A DNA stretch of 64,000 nucleotides from contig JAQGEQ010000192.1 of NCBI GenBank assembly GCA_034620365.1, forward strand, positions 4,273,001 through 4,337,000, given 5' to 3'. A program made the position numbers and the translations under genes. The notes beneath the pieces are model-generated. The model was not told where the DNA came from and did no database searches. It saw only the letters and a program-made list of their open reading frames with translations. Within the stretch, counting starts at the first letter, position 1, and each line of letters opens with the position of its first letter. This document shows, one piece after another, positions 11,901-24,630 of the stretch. Source of the DNA: Pegea sp. RAD2-039 (lineage: Eukaryota > Chordata > Thaliacea > Salpida > Salpidae).

Positions 11901-14900
11901 GTGATTCAGGGAGAGACCGGAACCAAAGGAACGGTTGGAATTGTCGGTCGTATCGGTGAAAAGGTGATAAGCCATAAGCAAGCCGTCTCTAGACATTTTA
12001 GTTTTTGTAGCTATCTCAGTTTACTAGCTCTGTAGAGAGCAAATTTAATATGAATTGTTTTAAGGGTAAACGAGGAAGTGATAGCCCACCAGGAGATCAA
12101 GGGGAAAAAGGAGACAAGGTGAATAGGCCTACTTGTCAAACTGTAGCTTAGACTCAATGTAGCATTTGTGAAAACGTTTTCGGACAGATAAAATTGTTTT
12201 GGTTGTACTCAGTTTAAAACTGTCAATACATGCACTTAACAAACTCTGAGTTTTTTATTTTCTATTGGTACAAAAAAACAGTTTTTCTACCTCAAATTTA
12301 GGGCGAAAAAGGAGAACGTGGCCCGATTGGAGTTGAAGGAGCTAAGGGTTTACAAGTAAGAACAAACTATAGTAACCAGCTGATTGATTAATAATCAAGT
12401 TGCATTTATTGAGTAAATAAATTTTTAAAATATTTCTTATAATTGGAGTCATCTGTTTTTAGACAAAGTTAGATACATAAATCTGTTTACTTTAATAAGT
12501 TAGATTTTTGTAAATAGATTCAAATATAAACAATTGCTAACAGCATAAAACAAACATCACAATCAAGCATTTATTGTAAATCATTAAAAGATATGATGAA
12601 ACTTCAAATATTTCAATTTGAATTTATCAAACAGCTTTTTTACCTCTTTGTTTTTAGGGTCTGCAGGGTCAGCAGGGTGAACCTGGCAAGAGAGGGCGCA
12701 AAGGGCGAAGTGTAAGCCTCGATTTGATAATTATCATTTAAAAATTAGAAACAGTTAAATAATTTCGAAAAAATGAAAAATAATTTGCACATGCTAAAAA
12801 TTGTCAGAAAATTATAAACAAGTCAACCAATAAATTTAATTTTTTAATGTTATTTTTTAATTAAGTTTATACAAATTTTTAGAGACCAGGTCCCGAAGGA
12901 CTACCTGGAGTTATTGGAAAGCCGGGAACAAATGTAATTTTAATCTTTTTTTAATTAAAGTAATAAAATTGATTTAATGTTATAAGATGTGAGCTAATGA
13001 CAAAAGTATTCAATAATTTAGTTTCTACGTAAATTTTGCTTAAGACGGGTTTAAAGACAAAACTATTCTGTTTTGCAGTTTACTGAAAAATAAATTTTAT
13101 TTTTTCGCTCTGTTCAGTTTTTATACACTTTACAAATACAAAACGATAATAATTATCATTAACGAATATTCATTAAAGCAAAATACTTTGGAATTTGTAA
13201 ACTTAAAATAAAAGGGACTAAAGGTTATATAAATAATGACTAAGGTCATAAAAGTTATTAAAGTTTTTTGAACTGTTTTGAAGTTTCGTAGCCGCAAAAT
13301 TTATTCAATTGATCTAATATTAATGTAGAACTCATTTGACAATTCAGATTAGTTTCAAAAGGTTGTTTTTGCAAGCATGTGTTTCAAAATTTGTTTTGTT
13401 TTCAGGGTGTCCCAGGGTTATCTGGTGATCAAGGAAAAAAAGGAGAAAAAGGGTCAAAAGGAGATACTGGGCAGACAATAAAAGGTTACAAAGGTACTAA
13501 AGGTATTCAGGTAAATAATCATCAAAGTGAAAGAATTTTTGTTAAGTCAAAAGTTTAAACTTTAAATATTTAGGGACCACGAGGAGACCGAGGCCAAAAG
13601 GGAATAAAAGGACAAGAAGGAGAACCCGGGGCCGATGGTGTCACTGGACCGAAAGGAAGACGTGGTTCTGTTGGTATCTCGGTACTAAAAAACTTATCCA
13701 TTTGGTACAGTTTTTAAATATTCAAAACTTTGTAGGTTGATGGAGCTCAAGGAAATCCTGGAGCCCCAGGTCCACGAGGAATGCAGGTTTCTTTGATTCT
13801 TTGATATTCAACTGACTTCTAAATATTTATTTGAGTTTTGATGTTAAATTTAGGGGAGGACAGGACATAAGGGAGATCGTGGTGGCGATGGATTGAAAGG
13901 TTTTGAGGTAAATCCTGTTTTGATCTGACAAAGGTCATCATTAATACTGTTTCAAAATAACTTGATCTCTCAAGGGAGAAATAGGATTTCCTGGTGTAAG
14001 AGGAAGGCAGGGACGTTTTGGAAGACCTGTGAGTTACTTCTATGTCCTATTATTGTCTCTGAAAAGAATGATGAAAGATATTTGTTCTATTTAAACCGAT
14101 TAGCTTGAAGCATGTTATTCACAAACTTGCTAGTGGCTCAAGACTTTTTAGTACAATCATTTCTTTGCAGGGTGATCAGGGTAAGGCTGGAGCAATAGGT
14201 CTTGAAGGTATGAAAGGAGAAAAGGTCAGAATTTAAAAAAAATCTCTAAAAATGTAGAAAAAAAATTGTCATAGATGTATAATTAATAAATCTTCTTAAA
14301 AATGATATCAAAACATTTTAAAAACTTCTACTTCTACATAATCTGAATTCAACTGCAGGGATCAAAAGGATTTAAAGGATACCGAGGTCCCATTGGAAAT
14401 CCGGGTATTCAGGTTAGGATTAAGTTTGTGGGACTTTATCTTCAGCTTTGAATTAAACTTCGGATTAATGAAAAATATTGCATTTACTCAAAGAGTATCT
14501 CATAATATAAACTATTTTTAAGGGATTAGCTGGTTATAGTGGACCCATAGGACCAAGTGGACCTCCTGGACCAATTGTAAGCCCTCATATCTACCTAGCT
14601 TATAACTTTGATTGTTCTGTGCCAGGGCAACTTTGGCTTACTTGGTATTACTGGTGTGGCTGGTCCAAAAGGGTTTGAAGGTCCTAGTGGTCCAAAAGGT
14701 ATCAAAGGGGACAAAGGAGCGGTCGGATTAAAAGGTAGAGATGGATACGAGGGAGTTAAAGGAAAAGCGGGTCTTAAAGGGGTCAAGGTTTTTTATCATC
14801 AATTAATAATTCAATAAGTCAATAACTGTGAGTCATTTAAAGGGTGAGCCCGGTGTAAGTGGACTGTACGGAAAGAATGGACTACCTGGACCAAAAGTAT

Positions 14901-17900
14901 GGTGAAAAATCTGTTAAATAGTTTTAATCATATACATTTTTAGGGTGCAGCTGGGCCAGCAGGTTTGAATGGTATGGAAGGAAGGCTTGGTTTGCCGGGA
15001 GTTGCTGGTCCAGTGGGTCCAGCTGGGTTTAAGGTAAATTGCTTCAGATTTATGTGCTCTTTATGGATTAAATAAACCTTTACAGCATCAAAATAAATCT
15101 TCAACACTAATGACAATCAAATTCTTCATTTTCAGGGCTTTGCTGCTTTCAGTTCCTTTTGTAAAAATTAATTAAATTTTTTTTAATAAATATTAATAGT
15201 TTTTATACCATTTTCTGCCTATTCTAAAATTAGTCGTATATTAATGCTGCCCACATTTTTTGTACGCTTATACTAAAATGAAACCCAAATATTCATTACA
15301 ATTTGCAAAGATAAAAACTTTATCCACAGTTTTTATTTCAGAAGTATCATGTCATGTTGTACACTTTTACTGTCCTTTTAGTACAACTTTCTGTTTAAAT
15401 AATTTAGTTTGCTACAATTACCGATAGCAAAAAAGTGGCTGTACCCAAATTGTTAAGAAAACCATTCACAATTTTGAGTATTTATCTATTACTTGAACAA
15501 AGAACACCCATCTCAAATATTTGTAGGTCTAGACGTGCTTACTGGTCTATCTAGAAGCTACTAAAGGCAAAAATAGTTAAACGCTCAATATTGTTGTATC
15601 TGAACTTAAAGTTGTTTAACAAATTTCCTTTAATTAAGTTATGAAGTTACATTTGTGGTGTAAATTGATGTTCAAATTTTTATTTGTTGTAAAAAATACT
15701 TATGTTACATTTTTGGGTTAAATTTCTATTTTCTAATAAGTTAGTAAATAAGTTTTTGACAATTATTTGAAATGCCAAATTAATGATCAAATATTTTTTA
15801 GGAATTAATTTTTGAGTAATTCATCAAATCCTTAAAACTTTTATTATTATTTTGACTTAAATGAAAAACCTTCAGTTTTCCTTTTTATACTTCTACCTAA
15901 CAGCTGCTAATACATTGAAACAAAGTATTTTAAATTAATCTTCAATACCAAATGTTGTCAAAAGTTAAATCGACTTTATAATAGGGAGAGGCTGGTCCTA
16001 AAGGAGACATTGGACCTATTGGAGTTTCTGGTCAAAAAGTAAGCTTCAATTTGTTCAAAAAGGTCAAAAATTCAGTTTAATAGAGCTGCTGCTTCTTTAA
16101 TAGGGAGCTTCAGGTAAAACGTGGGCAGAAGTTGAAAACGAAATTTGGCAAGTAGTAAACAGAACATTTGAACGATACAACAAAACAATCAAGGTTCATT
16201 TTGATATTTTAGTTACTTTATATCTAGAAAAGTTGAAAATTATTAGGAAAAGTATCAAGAAAAAGTATTTTACGAGCTCCGAGATATTGCTATGGACGTG
16301 ACGGTCTTAGCAAATGAAATTGGACACGGTTCTCAAGTCAGACCAGCCAGGACTTGCAAAGACTTGATGATCGTGCGTCCTTATCTTACTGATGGTAAAA
16401 GAAATTAATTTCATAATGTAAAATGTTTAATTTATCTTCTGAAAGTTGCAACAAGTTACAAGCTTAGAAAGCTGCTAAGAATTAAACTTAAGAGTTTATA
16501 ACTAATAGCTAACTTCGAATCAAAGTTGTGATCAAATATAAATCTTTCTTTTAATTAAAAAGTTTTGAAAATAAGCCTTAAAAAATATATGAAGTTCTTG
16601 TATGAAATTTAATACTAAATCATATGCAAATAATTCTAAAACTTAACTGAACATTAAATCATTCATCACTTTTTGAAAAAAATCTGTCAACACATTCAAC
16701 CAACCATGTTACTATTTCATTTTTTACCACAACAATAATCCAAGTAACACTCATTTTGAGGACTAGCTGGATTTATTAAGATTTCTCAATTTGATGTTTC
16801 AAATATCACATAACCAAAGAACGATTTAAAAGAATTAACAAAAATATTTGCGGTTGTCGATGAAGATGCTTGTTGAGTAGTTAAATATATGCCAAAGGTT
16901 TTTCGCGAGACCGTTCAATCACGTTACTTTCTCTAATTGAATGTTCTATGGTTAAATGACAAATAAGATGATTACTCTTCCAGATTTATATTAGAGAGCT
17001 TCTTATCAAACTAATCTGTTACTTTTTGTAGGAGAATATTATATTGATCCAAATGAAGGATCAACGGCTGATTCATTTTTGGTTTTTTGTAACTTTACCT
17101 CTGGCGGTGAGACATGCTTGAAGCCCGAACGAGACAGAGTAAGTTCAATTTACTCTTCCTATAAAATGGGGACGCAGTAAAAGTTTGTAAAATTCAGTTG
17201 AAGTCAAAAATTTATGATGATTAAAAACTTTAACTTAAGTGGTGATAAAGTTACTTTAAATGATGTAGAAATTTTTTCTCGTAATTTCAGTTCTGCTGAA
17301 AATTGTTGTTTGTTTCTAATTGTAATCATTTAGCAAATAGTTAGAAGAGAATATCGTCTATATATTTTGTTTCATACATTTATACAGCTCTCAAAAAATT
17401 TCAAATTATGAAAGTTATTCTAACTATCATTGTGTGATTTCCTGGTAGTGTGATACAAATTTTCATTTTCGTGCTTTGTTAGAATTTGATGGTGATAAAA
17501 GCTTATAAAACCCCAAATAATTCAGTATAGCTTCTTGACCAGCAAAAATTTCTTGGTCAGAATTACTAGGTCAAGCTTCATTGTTACAAATAAATTATGC
17601 AAATAGCGGTTGATGGTGCTGAAGATTGGTATACTTCAAGCAAATAAAACAAAGCACCTACCAAAATGGTAGTTTTCCTCAAATAATAACCATTAAGCTT
17701 GTTTGTCTACTGTTGTTTGCTGTAAGCTAGTGGTTGCTTTTTATGCATTAATATAGCTAAAGAACTTGTTGCAATTTGTAGAGTGTTGATGGCAGCAATA
17801 AGTCCAGTATTTGGTGGAATAATACTCACAGCTCAAAAGCAATTTCTTACGGAGTCAAGCAAGGTCAGATCAAACTGCTGCGTTACTTCAGTGATTCTGC

Positions 17901-18408
17901 TCGACAAGTAAGTTACTTCACAAAGTTTCAAAACTGAAACTTGTTTTTCTGAAGAAGTATAAGATAGAAAAGTGTTTTAACAAGCTTTAATTTCTTGATT
18001 ATTAATGGTTTAATCCAATCTAAATCATGATGTTTTTCCAGTCTTTCATCTTTAGATGCCTTGAGACTGTGCCTGCTGTTGAGTTTAGTGAAAACTCAAC
18101 GATTAGCGCGCTTCAATATCTAGGAGATGATCAAGCAGTTCATCAGCTTCTTGATGATGATGGAAATTATTATATTCAAAAAGAAGGATGCCAGGTAATC
18201 TCAAAAACAGTTTACAGCTCTTTTGTTCGAAAGCTAATAAGTAAAGTTATTTCAGATAGAACCAACTGGCAGTAATAGCACAGTTTTCACAATAACTGCA
18301 AGTGGTAGTCGCCTTAATGTTCTCCCTGTGCGCGACTTTGCTATAGGTAATTTTTCTGATCATGTCCAGAATTTTGGGATGAAAATTGGTCCAGTTTGTT
18401 TTTGTTGA
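2936..18408 (+). CDS. Fibrillar procollagen alpha chain (complete, about 58 exons)
   Basis: Secreted procollagen chain that would trimerise and assemble into extracellular fibrils. Exon 1 (2936-3355) encodes a signal peptide (residues 1-25), basic clusters including RKRRR that could be furin sites, and five Trp spaced every three residues. Exons 4087-4125 and 4183-4281 give a minor helix of about ten Gly-X-Y triplets. Then 49 exons, mostly 45, 54, 99, 108 or 162 nt and nearly all starting with a Gly codon, encode a main helix of about 1,005 residues. Six exons (16104-18408) encode the COLFI C-propeptide, ending in PVCFC and TGA. Helix length, exon sizes and COLFI identify a fibrillar collagen. 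No TSPN or VWC domain was seen in the N-propeptide. Odd points: at least seven helix interruptions, and absence of the two interchain cysteines. The donor at 4494 is ambiguous (GAG or GAGGTG end). Confidence 0.9.
4336..16038 (+). other. Triple-helix-coding exons of the collagen
   Basis: There are 49 small exons, each a multiple of three, nearly always acceptor-GGN and ending before gt. The longest intron inside runs from about 8844 to 10249 (about 1.4 kb). Several exons are one codon shorter than the canonical 54 or 108 nt (those beginning 12883 and 13736, and the 105-nt exons near 11745 and 13407). These coincide with interruptions of the Gly-X-Y register. Lys is very frequent in the X and Y positions. 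Confidence 0.85.
16104..18408 (+). other. COLFI (fibrillar collagen C-propeptide) exons
   Basis: Exons 16104-16193, 16247-16394, 17032-17138, 17782-17907, 18042-18194 and 18256-18408 join in frame. The domain directs chain selection and trimerisation and is normally removed by BMP1-type proteinases. Visible landmarks are [39 protein letters not shown] and GPVCF. Cysteines 1, 4, 5, 6, 7 and 8 of the usual eight are present; positions 2 and 3 are replaced (MIV and GST). A second cysteine is added at the very C-terminus. The link between helix and propeptide is short and shows no obvious BMP1 site. Confidence 0.9.
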
Positions 18409-18777
18409 TATCATCGTTACACCATTCAGCTCTTGTACAAAAGGCACTGTGTTGTATAATCATTTATTAATGAATTTCTATACTTATTCTGATAATTTGT
18501 AGCAATCTTGTAGATGTTAAATTTTTCTAACTATGGCCTGTCTCTAGCTAATTAAAATATATTTCTACGTTTGCTTTATTTCAACATAACACTGAATTGT
18601 GCTTTTTAGACTCACTTGTTTACTTTGCTTATTGGATTAAAACTTTAATTTATTTACTTTTTTTGTAAATCATTTTCTTTATTTCCAATGAATTACTAAT
18701 GCTTCATTTTTATTTATCGTTTAGAAAGTTAACTTTTCATGGCTTTTCTGTTATTAAGTAGCGTATAATAATTATGT

Positions 18778-18783
18778 AATAAA
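18778..18783 (+). terminator. Candidate polyadenylation signal of collagen
   Basis: First clear AATAAA after the collagen stop, 370 nt downstream. Other AT-rich hexamers follow, so its use is inferred. Confidence 0.4.
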
Positions 18784-21700
18784 TACATATTTGATATGAA
18801 TTGAACCTTTTATTTGTGAAGAAATTGTCTTTAGCTTGCTTAAAGCACTTTCAAGTAAAATGAACTTAGCTATTAAAAAGCTGAGGTTTTTAAAATAAAG
18901 AATAAGTTGTTTTTCTAAACTGTTAAAAACCTCAAACAAACCCTACAAGCTGTACAATTTCTTGACTTCTACATTTAAGCATCACTTACAGAGATCATTT
19001 CTATGAACTTGTTTATCGTTGATAAAAAGGTAAACTAAAGCTTTCAGCATAAATAAATAAGTTAAAGGTAACTAAATTTTTACCTATATTTTTCATCTGG
19101 TAGCTAAATGTTAAGCCATCTGTTTAATTTAGTATAAAAGTATACCTCTTTTTAAAATCACATAATCTAATTTTTGTACTGCAATTAACTTATTGCAATG
19201 CAGTCTCATAGATTTATGAATGCTGTAAGATGATGGTTCAATTAGAAAATGTTGAATAATTGTTAGTCTTAACAACATCAAGTTTATTGTGATTGTTTTT
19301 GAAACCAAAACTTAACCAAAATTATAAAACTTAAAGATAAAACTAATTAGTTATTAAATTAATTATAATATATGCTTGAAATGTGCTTCATTAAAATAAC
19401 CTTCATGCTTTTTATTTCAATTTGTACTATGAGAGAAATTTTATTAAGTAATTTTTGTTCAGTTGAGTTTTATAACTTTTCGAAAGGGTAGTTTTTGTAG
19501 CAGTTTTAATGTAATTTTTATTTATCGCAATAAGCAACTTTCTTTACTTAACTAAGGATTTCATAAGCTTCAAATAATATTAATATTACAAACTAGTGCA
19601 GAGACTTATTTAAATTCAAAAAAATTTAGTAAATTTTATTTTAATGGCGGCTTTTGGGGATTACAAAAACTAAATTATGATCCAAGGTTAGCTGTTTTAC
19701 ATAAAAAGTTTAACTCTAGGAAAAAGTTACAAAATCAACAAAAATATGAATCTTCACTAAAAATCTTTGATTGCAGAAATATACCAACGACGATTAACCC
19801 TTAATCGTTCTCATTAATAAAAATGGATGCTTGTCTGGGGGCGGTACAACTGAATTGGGTAACAGTATAATATTTTTCCGCTTACGTAAATGTTTCATTT
19901 CTTACTACTTTATAAACTTAGTTTATTCTGTAGCAGACTGCAGCAGTGTGTTCATAATGTGTACCGTTCTTACTTATGATTGCTATTAGTCGCCTTTTAC
20001 AAATTGAATAAAGCTTTATATAAAAAGTTACTTTAATAACACAGGGTGTTAAGAGCTTTTTTACACTTCAAACGAAATTGTTTTGTTTGTCTATACAACC
20101 TAACAGTATTCTGAAAAATTTTACGAAGTATTATAACCTATATTCTAACTTATAAAATTAGATAGAGCTTAATATTAATTCAACTTAATTTAAATAAGTG
20201 TATATTTTCATGTTAATTTATTTCAGTTTTCGAAAAAAAAAATCTTCTCCAATAAGCATTTTAACATTTTGGTTATAGTAAACATAATTTTCCCAGATGT
20301 ACTTATTAGTTAACTCCTATTTATAAACTCCTAAAACGTTTCTTATAATTTGTATCAATAATATATGAAAGAAGAAAATAACAATATTTAAAGAGAAAAC
20401 ACTAGTACCTCCAGATTGAAAACTGCTGAGTTAACGTCTTAGGACGTTTATCCATGTTCACTTAGTCACCAGATTAATAAACATTTTGATGATTCGTTTA
20501 ATAAACTTTTCAGCTTAAATACTGATCCCAAGACTAGGGATCAAAACAAAATCTTTAAACGAAGAAAACTTACTAATAGAAGAAAATCTAATTACCACTA
20601 TTTGCTAAGGCTTCCGCTAGATGTAACTGATTTTAAAAAAAACATCATTTTTAAAAACTTTGAAACCTCTCTTTGTTTACTGACTATTAGTAAGTATTTA
20701 CTCTTATACAAATATTGCATGAGAAAAAATTATTGGTAGTTCGTAGTTGCAAGGTATTAAAATTTATTATTACCCTTTTAATTGAAGTTATTAAGTTTGA
20801 TTTGTAAAAGAGTTCAGATTTATTTTTACTTTTAAATTATCTTTTAAAAATCTTTAAAATGTGAAAAAGTATTTACTGTAAGGTTTTTTTTTAATGATTG
20901 CTAATAATTGTGGTTACATCTTTTGTAATTTTATATAAAAAGTATTTGTAATTTCATTATAAGTTTAAACAAAAATTTTAAAGTATACTTAAATTATTAA
21001 ATAATGTTTTATTTATTCAAATTTATTTTTCATAAGAATTTTCATATTTATTTATATGAAATTATAAAACAACTTCTATCTCAGACTTCTATCTCATGAA
21101 AAAGTTACATTTTCTTAATAACTGAAAAAATTCTTAAGTTCAAAGCTGCAAAACTACTATCAAACTTGTTTAAGAAATTTACGAAGGTAAATCAAGCGAA
21201 AAAGTTCTAGAAAAAGATGAAAAACTTGTGTAATAAGTAACTTATTTTGTTTAAGTTTTGTTTCCTGCAGTAGATCTGTTTTATATACTCCAAAGTTTTG
21301 TAAGAAACGGAAATGTTAATAAAGTTGACATTTTTGAGACTTGTTTTAATGGATGGTTAAAAGATTACCAGAAAATGTAATGTCTTAGTAATTTTACTTT
21401 TGAAAATATGTTTCTACATGGTATAGAGTAAGAAATATAACAGTGTGATAACTTTACTCTTTAGCAATATAGTTTCTATGTAGTTTTAGTTAATCAAAGT
21501 AGTTTGTTCTCTAACAGTTAAACATATATGCGTTGATGATTTTTATTAGCTTTGTGGTCACCTATTATATCAACACTCATATGTAGCTTCAAGCGATTTG
21601 TGTTGCTTTAAGTAAACGAGTTGAAAAAGACATCGTCATTGAATAAATATTTTCATAATCTTGATAAGATTTTTCAAACTTTACATTCGAAATTATTCGA

Positions 21701-22534
21701 AGTTTTTAAAATAAAAAAACTCATTATTTATATTTCTAAAAAAACTATTTTTTTTGAGTTAATTAAACTGTTTTCAGGTTAACAATAATAGAATTACATG
21801 ATAATAATATGGAATCATTATAAGTGAAACTAACATATTACTTTCGCAAAATATGAATTTATAAAGATTAAACTAAGCAAATGAAAAAAGAAACAGATTG
21901 TCTATGTAAATATTTATCTATTCTCTTTATAAATTTATGATGTTTAAATTAGCATCCTTATGAGATAATTGCATCTTTTCAAGTTCAATGATGTCATTTG
22001 TATTTTCTGCAAATCTTGCAAGATTGCATCACTTTGTGTATGACGTTATGTAAGCTGGACTCTTAACACGATATTTGTAAACAGAGAACTTTAATTGATT
22101 TAACATCTATGATGGTATATGATAATTTATTATCCTTCTTTACTTTGCGATTTTATAGAAATTAATAACTTTCTATAGTTTTATACCTTTATAACGTCGT
22201 GACTAAACGTTATTGAAATAAATTCAGTTTATACTTTATGTATTTACAGAAGATGGAGTAAATTAAAATAGTATTAACAGCAGGTTTCATGATGATGTTC
22301 TAAATCGATATGAAACTTAAAAAAACTTTTATAAGTTTTGTCTTATTTAAAGCACATCTAAGTACTGTTGAAAAACTAATAAATTGTTATTTTATCCCGA
22401 TAGTTAAATTTTAAGTTAGTTTTAAGTCTTAGAAACTATGTTTGAGGTATATGAATTATATTTTTTTACTTTGTGTTAATCTTCATTTAAAATTTTATAT
22501 TTATAATAAAGTTTTCTAATTTATCAAATGCGTA
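18784..22534. other. Intergenic, no gene seen
   Basis: About 3.75 kb of AT-rich DNA without supported exons, RNA genes or recognisable mobile elements. It separates the collagen from the transporter and may hold regulatory sequence for either, but no specific site can be defended. Confidence 0.6.
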
Positions 22535-23872
22535 ATGGAATCAAATTTTCTGAAGTATGTCAAAACTACTGCAATAGCTTTGAGTCAATTATCAACAGGA
22601 ATGGTATTTTCAGCCATAGGACCAACTTTACCATCACTGGCTTACAATCTAAATGTAAATATCAGCACGCTTTCTAGTATATTAGTTGGACGAGGAATTG
22701 GATTTTTTATTGGATCACTTATAAGCGATTTCCTACATAAAAGATTGTGTCCCTATTTGTACTTATGTATAGGAGTAGCTTTGATAAGTATTGGACTAAT
22801 ATTAATTCCCTATGTAAGATACATTTTTCTGCTAGTAATTATTATTGGATTTCAAGGAGTTGTTCAAGCAATAAATGATACAACATGCAACATTATTTTA
22901 ATTGATCTATGGAAAGAGACATCAGCAAGTTTCATCAACTTGGTCAAGTTTGCTTTTGCTGTTGGAGCAACTATAGCACCCTTTATAGCAGCTCCATTCT
23001 TAACCATCATTGAAACGACATCAAATACAGTCAGATGCAGCTACAATGAAAGCAACTCAAGTCATTTTAAATCAACCAATCAAACTACTGACAAAACAGA
23101 TGCACTTTCATTCAGATGGGCTTATATGATCTATGCTATATTTCCGGCAATTGCATTTATTTTCTATGCTTACCTTTCATTTAAAGAGAATTTTAAAGTG
23201 GTTAAATTATCTCACAAGGCAGCGAAACTACAAAAATCGAAAAAAAATCGTAATAGGGTTTTTTTTCTACTTTTTATCTTTTTTATGCTTTATGTTGGAA
23301 TATTAGCGTCAATGGAGACGTTTTTGTTCAGTTTTGCTACTAGCTGTGAAATCAATCTCAGCAAAGATAAAGCCATAGCCTTGAACACGGCTTTCTTTTT
23401 TAGTTTTGCTGCTGGGCGTGGATTAGGAATTCTATCTGCAGCATTAGTTACTCCAACCACACAAATGTGTTTCAACCTTTTCGGGTTGTGTATTGCTTCA
23501 GTTATTTTGTTCATTCTTACTTTTTTGAACAATATTCCTGATTGGTTGCTTTTTACAGCTTTTGTCATATTTGGATCCTCTTTTTCAACACTTTTTGCAA
23601 CTGCATTTTCATGGGCAGAACAACATATAACTGTTACAGGTAAAACTGCTTCAGTCATGGTGACTGGTGCTTCTATAGGAGAGATGTTTATACCATTAAT
23701 CATTGGACAGACTTTTAGGTTCACTTATTTAGCTCTTATTTATTCTGCCGTCATCTTTTCAATTGTCCAATCTTTTATCTTTTGGCTTCTTAGCTGGACT
23801 GTTTCGGTGAAATATGAAAATAAGGAAAAGGAGGTTGAAGTTAGGGAGTTAGAAGCAAAATTAAGCTCCTAA
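22535..23872 (+). CDS. MFSD4-like major facilitator transporter (NaGLT1-type), intronless
   Basis: A 445-residue multi-pass membrane protein in one exon. The opening TM1 region (GMVFSAIGPTLPSLAYNLNV), the TM2 segment VGRGIGFFIGSLISDFLHKR and the stretch ending in LIDLW then NLVKFAFAVGATIAPFIAAP match the MFSD4A/MFSD4B (sodium-dependent glucose transporter 1) family in order and spacing. About twelve hydrophobic segments are visible. A loop near residues 172-190 carries N-glycosylation sequons (NES, NSS, NQT), and the C-terminal tail is charged (ENKEKEVEVRELEAK). Likely role: solute, possibly sugar, transport across the plasma membrane; the substrate is inference. Absence of introns in an intron-rich region suggests an old retrocopy or intron loss. 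A poly(A) signal lies 20 nt after the stop. Family call is firm; the A/B subtype is not. Confidence 0.85.
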   Translation: MESNFLKYVKTTAIALSQLSTGMVFSAIGPTLPSLAYNLNVNISTLSSILVGRGIGFFIGSLISDFLHKRLCPYLYLCIGVALISIGLILIPYVRYIFLLVIIIGFQGVVQAINDTTCNIILIDLWKETSASFINLVKFAFAVGATIAPFIAAPFLTIIETTSNTVRCSYNESNSSHFKSTNQTTDKTDALSFRWAYMIYAIFPAIAFIFYAYLSFKENFKVVKLSHKAAKLQKSKKNRNRVFFLLFIFFMLYVGILASMETFLFSFATSCEINLSKDKAIALNTAFFFSFAAGRGLGILSAALVTPTTQMCFNLFGLCIASVILFILTFLNNIPDWLLFTAFVIFGSSFSTLFATAFSWAEQHITVTGKTASVMVTGASIGEMFIPLIIGQTFRFTYLALIYSAVIFSIVQSFIFWLLSWTVSVKYENKEKEVEVRELEAKLSS

Positions 23873-23892
23873 ATATTCATTATTTAGATCAA

Positions 23893-23898
23893 AATAAA
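23893..23898 (+). terminator. Polyadenylation signal of the transporter gene
   Basis: AATAAA lies 20 nt after the TAA of the transporter. Confidence 0.55.
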
Positions 23899-24630
23899 TT
23901 TTTCAGCTTTCATTCACAATATTTTAACTCTATACTTTGTAAATGAAATACAAGCTTAAATGTGCTTCAATTGAGAACTATCGAATGTGATAGTTTGAAG
24001 CTTATTCAGTAAGTTTTATCAAAAAGCTCTTCTGTTTTTTAATATAGTCTCTTAACTTTATATGATGAAATTTACTCTGTATATACATGAAAATACTTTT
24101 TTCTCTTAATGCATTGTTTAGATTAACAATATTTATGTTTCAAAAGATCTGTCCGATAAGCTAAAAGCTAAAATCTATAAATAAACAAAAAATTAAGAAT
24201 ATTTTTCTTCTTTCACTCATGAAAAATTCATAAGGAGAATTCGAATACAAATAAACATGAATGTCACCAACAAGATTTTGTGTTGCAAAGCTTTACTTGG
24301 AATGATTTAAAGGAACAAGCAAAAAATATGCAAAGTGTTTTAAATCTAAAAATCAATTTCATAATACTCTTCAATGATAGTGAGTTGAAATAATGGTCTT
24401 AATAATGACTTTAATAGTCAACAGCTATTTGTTATTAAATAACCTTTCTAGTAAATCTATAAAACTTAGTCAGTTGATAACATAAATAAGATATTCCTGT
24501 ACTCCTAGGTAAGCATAACAACTGGTTGAAAACTTGGAGAATGAAATGACAAATAACACCGATAAATAAAATAGCCTGTTACTAGATAAGGTCAGATGAA
24601 AGCTTAAAGCTACAATATTAGTTATTGTCC

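Noticed and set aside
14595..14786. Open frames on the minus strand across the collagen (also 4426-4833, 11038-11295, 11653-11895)
   Set aside because: They are antisense shadows of Gly-X-Y coding exons and cross real splice sites.
23290..23724. 144-codon minus-strand frame inside the transporter
   Set aside because: Antisense shadow of a clear MFS coding sequence.
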